Source: Spinactinospora alkalitolerans
GTDB lineage: Bacteria > Actinomycetota > Actinomycetes > Streptosporangiales > Streptosporangiaceae
Assembly (NCBI RefSeq): GCF_013408795.1
Contig: NZ_JACCCC010000001.1
Location: 620,001-684,000 of the forward strand
Reading direction: 5' to 3'
Length of the DNA stretch: 64,000 nt
Shown here: positions 50,723-57,925 of the stretch, piece after piece
Numbering within the stretch: the stretch's first letter is position 1
Layout of the letters: each line of letters begins with the position of its first letter
Position numbers and translations under genes: made by a program
Notes under the pieces: model-generated
Seen by the model: only the letters and a program-made list of their open reading frames with translations
What the model was told of the DNA's origin: nothing
The model's database searches: none

Positions 50723-52219
50723 CTACACGCCCTTGCCGCGTTTGTGCAGGGTGCGCAGGACCGCTCCGGCGGGCAGGCCGCAGGTGACGGCCAGGGCCAG
50801 GTAGCCGCGCGGTTCGGTGGGGCGCGCGCGCAGGGTGGTCAGGATCCACTCCAGCGCGGCGTCGCGCCGGCCCGCGGCGGCCTCGGCGAACGCGATCTGC
50901 CCGGCCACGCGCGCGTAGCCGTGCGGCACCAGCCGGAATTCCGGGTACTCGGCGAGCAGCCAGCGCAGCGCCGTGGAGATCGTCTGCCAGCGGCCGGCGA
51001 AGTGCGACCGGCGGTGCCACAGCACGCGGACGGCGGCTTCGGGGACGTTGCGGACGGGGCCGCGCCGGGCCAGGCGCAGCAGCAGTTCGTAGTCCTCCCC
51101 GTAGCTGCCGGGGATCTCCTCGTTGACCGGTCCGCAGCCGTGCACCATGGCGTCGCGCCGGATCAGAAACGTCGAGGGGTGCAGTTCGGTCAGCCGGGAG
51201 CGCAGCAGGTCGGCGAAGGTGACGGTGGTGCGGTCCAGGACGCGCTCGGCCTCGGCGGTGTCGTAGGCGACCCTGATGCCGCAGCAGACCAGTTCGGTGT
51301 CGGGCTCGGCCAGCATGACCTCGACCTGCGCGCGCAGCTTGTGCGGCAGCCAGGTGTCGTCGTCGTCGCAGAAGGCGACGAGGTCGGTCCCCGCGGCGAG
51401 TATCCCGGTGTTGCGGGCGCCCGCCAGGCCGGGGCTCATGGTGTTGCCCAGGACCAGGACGCGGCGGTCCCCGGACTCGTCGGCGAGCGAGTGGTCCGGT
51501 GCGTCGTGGTCGTAGACCACCAGCGTGGTGATTCTGCCGGGGTAGTCCTGCACGGCGATGCTGCGCAGGGTGCGCCGCAGCAGCTCGGGGCGGTCGCGGG
51601 TGGGCACCACCACCGCCACCTCGGGCCAGGGCGGCTCCGCTCCCGGCGCCTGCGGCGGGGGCAGCGGCCGGTCGGCGGCCGACCGGACCGGAGGGGTCAG
51701 CAGGTCGATGAGGGCGCCGGCCGCGCGGGCCGCCGCGGCCGGGCCGGCCCCGCCGACCCCGTCGATCCGGAAGTCCCCGGGCTGGGCCAGGGCCTTGTCC
51801 AGCGTGGCCGCCAACTGCTGGGAGCTCGCGCAGGAGCGGGCCAGGCCGGCGTCGTCGAGCCGGGTCACGAACCGGAGCTGGTGGTCGTCGATGTGCTCGC
51901 CGAGTTCGGGATCGCGCGCGATCGCGATCGGCAGCCGCCCGCGTCGGCGCACCTCGGTGATCGTGGCCGGGCCGCCGTGCGTGACGACCGCGGCCGCCCG
52001 CTTCATGAGACTGCCGAGCAGGTGGCGGTCGAGGAAGGCGGTGCCCTGGGCCGCCGTCGGGGCGCGGGACGCGCCGTGCTGCACCACGACGGCGACATCG
52101 GAGTGCTCGCGGGCGTAGCCGTCGACCCAGTCGACCAGCCGGTCGAAGGGGTGGTGGTCGGTGCCGAGCGTGACCAGCACGAGCGGTCGGCCTTCGGAGG
52201 TGGCGTGGAAGTCGGTCAC
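50723..52219 (-). CDS. Alg13-like domain fused to GT2 glycosyltransferase
   Basis: This 498-aa protein joins two catalytic units. Residues about 1-170 resemble the Alg13/PssE/EpsF type GT28 C-terminal half (RPLVLVTLGTDHHPFDRLVDWVD, VTHGGPATITEVRRRGRLPIAI, EHIDDHQLRFV). Residues about 205-430 are a GT-A family 2 glycosyltransferase (VAVVVPTRDRPELLRRTLRSI, GLAGARNTGILAAGTDLVAFCDDDDTWLP, GEDYELLLRLA). The GTG start overlaps the stop of the Alg14-like gene (GTGA), so the two are co-translated. Alg14 anchors the Alg13 part for one sugar transfer and the GT2 part would add another. This joining is unusual. Confidence 0.85.
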   Translation of the reverse strand: MTDFHATSEGRPLVLVTLGTDHHPFDRLVDWVDGYAREHSDVAVVVQHGASRAPTAAQGTAFLDRHLLGSLMKRAAAVVTHGGPATITEVRRRGRLPIAIARDPELGEHIDDHQLRFVTRLDDAGLARSCASSQQLAATLDKALAQPGDFRIDGVGGAGPAAAARAAGALIDLLTPPVRSAADRPLPPPQAPGAEPPWPEVAVVVPTRDRPELLRRTLRSIAVQDYPGRITTLVVYDHDAPDHSLADESGDRRVLVLGNTMSPGLAGARNTGILAAGTDLVAFCDDDDTWLPHKLRAQVEVMLAEPDTELVCCGIRVAYDTAEAERVLDRTTVTFADLLRSRLTELHPSTFLIRRDAMVHGCGPVNEEIPGSYGEDYELLLRLARRGPVRNVPEAAVRVLWHRRSHFAGRWQTISTALRWLLAEYPEFRLVPHGYARVAGQIAFAEAAAGRRDAALEWILTTLRARPTEPRGYLALAVTCGLPAGAVLRTLHKRGKGV

Positions 52220-52674
52220 AGCAGCGGTCCTACGGTGATCGCGGTCGGCAGGAATGCGCGCTGCTCCTCCCACTGGGCGAGGAACAGGCGGGTGAACGGG
52301 CGGCACAGCCGCGCGGTGAGCGTCGGGGTGTCGATGCGGTCGTAGACCTCGATGTAGACGGTCGGCACGCGCAGCACCCAGGCCAGCACGAAGAACGGCA
52401 GGGCCACCCCGGCCCCGGTGGAGACCACCACGCCGGGGCGCCGCCGGGCGAACACGCGCAGCGCCAGCACGCTGTTGCGCAGCAGGTTGCCGAAGTGGCG
52501 GGTCGTGGGATGGTGGGCCCAACGGACGTTCTCCCCGTTGAGCGTCGATACCGCGTCGGGTGTCTCGAACGTGACCCAGACGCGTTCGCGCTGCTTCCAC
52601 CAGGGACGCAGGGACCACAATTGCGCGAGGTGGCCTCCGCTGGACGCGACGAGCAGAACAGGGGCAGATGGCAT
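52216..52674 (-). CDS. Alg14/PssD-like glycosyltransferase membrane subunit
   Basis: This 152-aa protein matches Alg14-type subunits: VLLVASSGGHLAQLWSLRPWW at the N-terminus (family hallmark SSGGH), VVVSTGAGVALPFFVLAWVLRVPTVYIEVYDRID in the middle and a short hydrophobic membrane-association segment. It recruits the Alg13-like catalytic half, here carried by the next gene, to the membrane to make a UDP-sugar transferase acting on the lipid-linked intermediate. ATG 52674. The stop overlaps the next start. Confidence 0.88.
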   Translation of the reverse strand: MPSAPVLLVASSGGHLAQLWSLRPWWKQRERVWVTFETPDAVSTLNGENVRWAHHPTTRHFGNLLRNSVLALRVFARRRPGVVVSTGAGVALPFFVLAWVLRVPTVYIEVYDRIDTPTLTARLCRPFTRLFLAQWEEQRAFLPTAITVGPLL

Positions 52675-52683
52675 GCGGCCATG

Positions 52684-52703
52684 ATTACATGACTCTATGT
52701 AAT
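52684..52703. promoter_or_regulatory. AT-rich palindrome before the Alg14-like gene
   Basis: ATTACAT (52684-52690) and ATGTAAT (52697-52703) form a perfect 7+7 bp inverted repeat with a 6-base centre in the 40-base flippase-Alg14 gap. It is the most AT-rich patch of the leftward operon. It could be a regulator site or an internal promoter. Confidence 0.45.
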
Positions 52704-52714
52704 TTATCTGTTAC

Positions 52715-54268
52715 TCACAGTGGTGTCGGTACTGTTTTTCCGGGATCCTCGACCACGGCTTCGGCCCGCGCCCGGCGCCGGAGCAGCCCGGTCAGCCCCA
52801 GCGTCCCGCGCAGCCGCCACAGTGTGGCCGCGTACCCCGCGCCCCCCAGCGCCAGCGCGACGGCGAGGGACAGCGGGTCGGAGCCGAGCACGGCGCGGCA
52901 GGCCAGGGGCGCGGGGACGAACCACACCAGGCACGCGGCCACGGCGATCAGCCAGGTGCGGCTGAACGGGTGCAGCCCCATCGAACGGGAGAGCTGCAGG
53001 ATCGGCAGCAGGTTGCGCACGACGATCGCCGCCGCCCAGGCCAGCGCCGCGCCGACCGCACCGGCCGACGGGATCAGCGCCAGGGACACGGCGACGGTCA
53101 CCACGAGCGCTGCGAGGTTGTTGACCAGGTTCCAGCCGGTCCGGCCCGCCATGGTCAGCACCAGGTCGCTCATGCCGCACGCCGAGGACACCAGCATGCC
53201 CGCCGAGACCACGACCAGCACCCCCCACCCGGTGGAGTAGTCCGCGCCGAACGGCCGCAGCATCAGCGGAGCGTAGACGATGGCCGGCAGGTACAGCGGC
53301 CAGGTCAGGCAGATCAGCCAGGCCGTGCTGGTCCGGTACAGCGTGTTGGCGCCGGCGCGGTCCTCCACGGCGAGCAGCTCGGCCAGCCGCGGCTGGACCG
53401 CGAACTGGATGGCCTGGGTGCCGAACTGGCCGACCACCATGAACCGGGTGGCCGCGGTGAACAGGGCGGCGTCGGCCGCACCGCGCAGCGCGGCCACCAG
53501 CACGATGCCGCTGCGCTGGATCCCGATCTGGGCGACGCTGGCCACGGAGCGGGGCAGCGCGAAGGCCCAGAAGGTCCGCGCGTCGACCCGGGGCGGCTCG
53601 GCGTCGGGGTCGGGCGCCGGCGGGGCCGGGGGAGCCGCGCGCATGATCCTGCGCAGCCACCACCCGGCCAGGAGCGCCGCAGGCAGGTAGGGCCCGGCCC
53701 AGGCGACCGTGAGCAGGCCGGCCGCCCCGGTGAGGGCGACGCCGCCGAGCAGCGCCAGTTGGGCCAGCGGGCGGGCCACCTTGTCCAGCAGCACGGTGGC
53801 GCGCATGTCGTGGAACCCGCGGGTCGCGGCGAGCGCGGCGTCGGCGTAGACCGCGAACGGCAGGAAGGCCGCCAGCAGCACCAGGTAGGCGCCCACCTCC
53901 GGATCGCCGAGCCATTCGGCCAGCGCGCCGGCCGAGGCCAGCATCAGGCAGCTCAGGGCCAGCGAGACCGCGACGACCGGGCCGAACGCCAGCCGCAGCA
54001 CCCGCGGCACCAGCCCGGCCGCGCCGAGCGTGCGCAGCCGGGCCACGAAGTAGACCACTCCGTTGGAGGTGCCGAGGTTGGCCACGGCCAGCACGATCAG
54101 GAACACCGAGGTCGCCGAGAAGAACGCGCCCGCGGTCTCCTGGGAGAACGCGCGGGTGACGGCGATCACCAGCCCCACGTTCAGCGCCGCGCCGATCACC
54201 GCCCCGGCCATGTTGACCGCGCCGCCGCGCGCCACCCGCCCCAGTCCGACCGAGTCCCGCCGGCTCAC
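52715..54268 (-). CDS. Wzx-type polysaccharide flippase
   Basis: This 517-aa MOP-superfamily membrane protein has about 12-14 helices and the family layout of O-unit/exopolysaccharide flippases (NMAGAVIGAALNVGLVIAVTRAFSQETAGAFFSATSVFLIVLAVANLG at the N-terminus). It would move the lipid-linked repeat unit across the membrane. GTG 54268 follows AAGGGG; the frame to 54286 is an alternative. It lies 43 bases after the sulfotransferase and is part of the leftward operon. Confidence 0.87.
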   Translation of the reverse strand: MSRRDSVGLGRVARGGAVNMAGAVIGAALNVGLVIAVTRAFSQETAGAFFSATSVFLIVLAVANLGTSNGVVYFVARLRTLGAAGLVPRVLRLAFGPVVAVSLALSCLMLASAGALAEWLGDPEVGAYLVLLAAFLPFAVYADAALAATRGFHDMRATVLLDKVARPLAQLALLGGVALTGAAGLLTVAWAGPYLPAALLAGWWLRRIMRAAPPAPPAPDPDAEPPRVDARTFWAFALPRSVASVAQIGIQRSGIVLVAALRGAADAALFTAATRFMVVGQFGTQAIQFAVQPRLAELLAVEDRAGANTLYRTSTAWLICLTWPLYLPAIVYAPLMLRPFGADYSTGWGVLVVVSAGMLVSSACGMSDLVLTMAGRTGWNLVNNLAALVVTVAVSLALIPSAGAVGAALAWAAAIVVRNLLPILQLSRSMGLHPFSRTWLIAVAACLVWFVPAPLACRAVLGSDPLSLAVALALGGAGYAATLWRLRGTLGLTGLLRRRARAEAVVEDPGKTVPTPL

Positions 54269-54311
54269 CCGGTCCCCTTCCCGCACCGCGGCCGCTCCGT
54301 CCGCACGCGGA

Positions 54312-55193
54312 TCACCGCCGCCACGCCGGCGTCCGGCCCCACCACTGGGCGAGTCGCTCGTCGTAGGGCGCGAAGTGCTCGGTCAGCCGCGCGCGCAGCG
54401 CCGGATCCATGCCGATGCGCGGGCGCGCGTTGTGCTGTTCGAACCGGATGCCCGGGTGGTGCGGCACGCCGATGAACTCCTCGACCTCGCGGAAGACGCT
54501 CTCGGGATCGGTGAAGAACGCCTCGCTCTCCACGATGTGCACGCGCTCCCGCCCCAGGTGCTTCTCCAGCCGCTGCAACTGGTCGACGTAGTGGCCGCGG
54601 GCCAGGTAGGCGTGGTGCTGGTGGCTGTGGGAGCTGCTGCCGGGATCCGCGCACAGCCGCCGCTCCTCCCCGGCCAGCCGCTCCTGTTCCAGGTCGAGGG
54701 CCGCCTCGAACGGTTCGCTCTCGAAGCCGCGCGCCCGTTCGTGGACGTGCGCGGAGTAGGCCCGCTCGACCGGGTCCCGCAGCGCCACGATCACCTTGAC
54801 GTCGGGCAGGTCCCGCGCGATGCGCTCCGCCGCCAGCGGGTGGAACATGTAGTACGGGCTGGACTCGCCCACCTGGGGCGCCGCCGTGCGCCGGCTCCCC
54901 CGCGGGCGCACCGGCCGGCGAAGGGGGAAGTTGCCCCGGTACCAGTCCGCGCCGCGGCCGTACTGGGTGTCGAAGTAGTGCACGCCCTTGCGCAGTGTCG
55001 GGCCCATGACGTGCGGATGCTGCACCAGCGCCTTGAACAGCGAGGTCGTGCCGCCCCGCTGGGTCCCGACGATGAGGAAGGTCGGCAGGGTCCGCAGCTC
55101 CCGGGTGATCTGGCCGAGCGCGCTCGCGGTGGACAGTGCCGTGCGCTTCATCGGCTCGGGGAGCCGTTTCGTGACGTGTTTGCCGACGGACAT
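54312..55193 (-). CDS. Second PAPS-dependent sulfotransferase
   Basis: This 293-aa protein belongs to the heparan-sulfate-type sulfotransferase group. The PAPS 5' loop is FLIVGTQRGGTTSLFKALVQHP (about 36-57) and the 3' region is VKVIVALRDPVERAYSAHVHE. Then come YVDQLQRLEKHLGRERVHIVESEAFFTDPESVFREVEEFIGVP. A KGVHYFDTQYGRGADWYRGNFP segment is typical of substrate-binding regions in this group. ATG 55193 has AGGAG 11 bases upstream. Distinct from the first sulfotransferase, so two positions may be sulfated. Confidence 0.87.
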   Translation of the reverse strand: MSVGKHVTKRLPEPMKRTALSTASALGQITRELRTLPTFLIVGTQRGGTTSLFKALVQHPHVMGPTLRKGVHYFDTQYGRGADWYRGNFPLRRPVRPRGSRRTAAPQVGESSPYYMFHPLAAERIARDLPDVKVIVALRDPVERAYSAHVHERARGFESEPFEAALDLEQERLAGEERRLCADPGSSSHSHQHHAYLARGHYVDQLQRLEKHLGRERVHIVESEAFFTDPESVFREVEEFIGVPHHPGIRFEQHNARPRIGMDPALRARLTEHFAPYDERLAQWWGRTPAWRR

Positions 55194-55298
55194 GGCTTCA
55201 GACACTCCTATTGCTTCGTGCGGAATGGGCGTGTCCGCGATAGCGGGCGCGCGGCACACGAACGATGATCACCCGCCGGACGGCCAACGCCGTGGACC

Positions 55299-56540
55299 TC
55301 AGCAGGAGTGGCGTGCCTCATGAGCTGCGCGTTCTTCGAGCCCGGCCAGAGCGGGCAGCAGCCAGTCGTCCACGGCGGCGAGTCGGCCGCCGGCCTCGGC
55401 CTGCCGGTCCTGCAGGTAGCGGGTGGCCAGGTCGATCAGGTACAGGGCCATGACGGTGGACACCGAGTCCGGCCGCAGCCCGACGCCCGACATCAGCGGA
55501 TCGCGCAGCAGCCGGGACCCGCTGTCGAGCCAGCGGTGCACCCCGGGGTGCACGCCGACCTGGACCGACTCGTTCAGCTCGTAGTGCAGGGCGTCGAAGC
55601 CCACCGGGACGTCCATGGTCAGCCGCTCCCAGTCCCACACGAACGCCCTTCGCGGCGTGCTCGCGATGTTCCACCGGGTCAGGTCGCCGTGCCAGGCACC
55701 GAAGGGAACCCGGACGTCGGGCAGCCGGGCGAGCGTGGCGCGCAGCGCGGGGGCCTCGGCCCGGTTTCCGAGGGCGGTGATGCGGCCGGCCAGGACGGAG
55801 CGGTAGGCGCTGGCCGAGATCCGCCGCTCCCGGATCGGCTCCAGACCCGAGATCTGGGTGACGCAGCGCAGCAACTGGCGGCGGGTGGGGCGGTCGGTCT
55901 GGTCGCCCACCGGCAGCGCCTCCTGCACCAGCAGCGGGCGGCCGTTCCAGTCACCGGAGTGCAGCAGCCGGGGCACGGTGATGTCGCGCAGCCGCGAGTC
56001 GGCGAGGCGGCGCAGCGCCGAAGTCTCCGCCGAGACCAACCGCGAGGTCAGCGGGTTGACCCCGACCTTGGCATAGCCGATCGTCCGGCCGCCGGGCGTC
56101 AGCAGCAGCAGGACGGGCTTGCGGTTGGCGCGCGGCGGACCCACGTGGATCGCGATGACGATCTCCCGGTCCAGGGCTTCGGACAGGGCCTGCTCGATGG
56201 TCGGCCCCGACCCCACCCGCAGCCGGTCGCGCAGCAGCAGCGGCGCCACGCCGCTGGCGAACGCGGTGCTCAGCAGCGCGGCGCGGAAGCGCTCCTTGAA
56301 GGAGTGGCGCTGGGCGAACGCGGAGATCCCGCGCACCGCCGCGTAGCGGTTGGCCGCGGGCAGGATCACCCGCGGGTTGTGCGCCGAGGGGACCGGCAGG
56401 TACTCGCGCACCGACGCGCCGCGGGGATCGGGCACACGTGTCTCATGGGGGCCGGTGCACTCACCTCCCCGGCCCAGCAGTCCGCCGCACGGCCACAACA
56501 CTTCCGCGAGGTCGGTCAGATAGGTGGTTTCGCCGTTCAT
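55299..56540 (-). CDS. APH-fold phosphotransferase of the island
   Basis: This 413-aa protein has an aminoglycoside-phosphotransferase/choline-kinase-like catalytic core in its C-terminal half: AWHGDLTRWNI (catalytic Asp and metal Asn) and FVWDWERLTMDVPVGFDALHYEL. The N-terminal ~180 residues are less typical, with a Lys in GYAKVGV that may bind ATP. Its ATG overlaps the stop of the Wzy gene (TGATG), so it is translationally coupled. It probably phosphorylates a sugar or lipid carrier in glycan assembly; antibiotic resistance is unlikely in this setting. Confidence 0.75.
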   Translation of the reverse strand: MNGETTYLTDLAEVLWPCGGLLGRGGECTGPHETRVPDPRGASVREYLPVPSAHNPRVILPAANRYAAVRGISAFAQRHSFKERFRAALLSTAFASGVAPLLLRDRLRVGSGPTIEQALSEALDREIVIAIHVGPPRANRKPVLLLLTPGGRTIGYAKVGVNPLTSRLVSAETSALRRLADSRLRDITVPRLLHSGDWNGRPLLVQEALPVGDQTDRPTRRQLLRCVTQISGLEPIRERRISASAYRSVLAGRITALGNRAEAPALRATLARLPDVRVPFGAWHGDLTRWNIASTPRRAFVWDWERLTMDVPVGFDALHYELNESVQVGVHPGVHRWLDSGSRLLRDPLMSGVGLRPDSVSTVMALYLIDLATRYLQDRQAEAGGRLAAVDDWLLPALAGLEERAAHEARHSC

Positions 56541-57925
56541 CACGTGACACCCCCCACCGCCGCGGTGGCGCCGCCGGTCCGCTCGGTGCTCCGGCGCCAC
56601 AGCAGGGCCACGGCGAGCATCGAGACGGCCAGCGGAGCCGTTAGCGCGACATAAAAAAACATGTACCAGAAGAGCAGCAGGATCGTCAGTAGGGCGCCGG
56701 AACCGATCAGTGAGACATCGGAGCGGTGCCGCCACGCGGTCCGGGCGAAGAAGGCGAGGAACAGCGCCGCTCCCACCCAGCCGTTGGCGACCAGCAGCAG
56801 CCAGAGTTGGCCGTTGTTGCCGATGGTGTGGTTTCCGCACTGCGGGCACTCCGCCGATTTGCCGACGGCGATCGATGCGCTGCTGCCCAGCACGTCCCGG
56901 GTCGACCCCCAGCCGACGACGGGGGAGTCGTTGGCGGCCTGCACCGCGGCGGCGCTCGCGGCGGCCCGGCCGCTGTCGCTGTGCGGGTTGTCCGCTCGGT
57001 CCTCGATGATGGCCACCAGCGGGGACAGCAGCACCGCGACCGCCACGGCCGCCGCCGCCAGCGCGCACAGCGCCACAGCGACCACGCGGCCCCGCCGCAC
57101 CAGTTGGAACAGCAGGAAGGCCAGGGACAGCGCGAGGCCCACCCACACGGCGCGGTTGAGCGAGTGGACGATCGGGACCGCCGACAGCACGACGGCGGTG
57201 CCCGCGACCCAGCGCCGCCACCCCGTTCCCAGGTGCAGCCAGCCGATGACCAACCAGATGAGCAGCAGGGACAGGACGTTGCCCCAGGTGTTGGTGTACT
57301 CCCACGGCGCCTTGGGGCGCGGCGCCTCGTAGCCCAGGACGTCCATGACCTGGGCCGCCGACGGGTGCAGCATCTCCTGCACATAGGAGTGCTGGGCCAG
57401 CGCGGCCGGCAGCAGCGCCTCCACGGGGGAGGTGAACCCGAAGTCCGGGGCGAACGTCCCGAGCAGGCCGCCGGCGACGGTGGTCAGGCACAGCCAGCCC
57501 AGCACCCGCGCCACGCGCAGGTCGGGCAGTTCGGCGCGGGACAGGTTGCCCACGTAGAGCAGCAGCACGGTCAGGGCCAGGTAGGTGCCGAGCCGGATCA
57601 GCGCGCCCAGGTAGCCGGCGCTGCCGGCCAGCGTGCCCGGCGCGGTCAGTCCGATCAGGCCGAGCCCGGCCACCGACCACACCAGGAACAGCGCCCAGAA
57701 GGCGAAACCGGGCGGCAGGCGCAGTCCGCTCCGTCGGTGCCGCCGGAGCAGTTCCACGGCCATGGGCACGGCGAAGAGCCAGAACGCGAACTGCCCCAGT
57801 CCCAGCGCCCACCACAGCGGGTATCCGACGAACAGTGCGGTGACGGGCCACCCCGGCCCCGGCCACCCCGCCGCGTGCGCTCGCCCGGCCGCGGGGGCCG
57901 CGGTGCGGAGTCCACCGGCCCCCAT
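56540..57925 (-). CDS. Wzy/O-antigen ligase-like polymerase
   Basis: This 461-aa polytopic protein has about 11-12 helices and a long outer loop (about 285-370, with DNPHSDSGRAAASAAAVQAANDSPVVGWG and NGQLWLL) typical of Wzy polymerases and O-antigen ligases. The loop has CPQC and an HTIGNNG motif near the site where ligases keep a functional His. It would join repeat units outside the membrane. Both ends overlap neighbours by TGATG, marking a tight operon. Confidence 0.83.
   Translation of the reverse strand: MGAGGLRTAAPAAGRAHAAGWPGPGWPVTALFVGYPLWWALGLGQFAFWLFAVPMAVELLRRHRRSGLRLPPGFAFWALFLVWSVAGLGLIGLTAPGTLAGSAGYLGALIRLGTYLALTVLLLYVGNLSRAELPDLRVARVLGWLCLTTVAGGLLGTFAPDFGFTSPVEALLPAALAQHSYVQEMLHPSAAQVMDVLGYEAPRPKAPWEYTNTWGNVLSLLLIWLVIGWLHLGTGWRRWVAGTAVVLSAVPIVHSLNRAVWVGLALSLAFLLFQLVRRGRVVAVALCALAAAAVAVAVLLSPLVAIIEDRADNPHSDSGRAAASAAAVQAANDSPVVGWGSTRDVLGSSASIAVGKSAECPQCGNHTIGNNGQLWLLLVANGWVGAALFLAFFARTAWRHRSDVSLIGSGALLTILLLFWYMFFYVALTAPLAVSMLAVALLWRRSTERTGGATAAVGGVT

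Noticed and set aside
55299-56540. Aminoglycoside resistance gene
   Set aside because: The APH-like motifs are present, but translational coupling to Wzy in a polysaccharide operon points to glycan metabolism.
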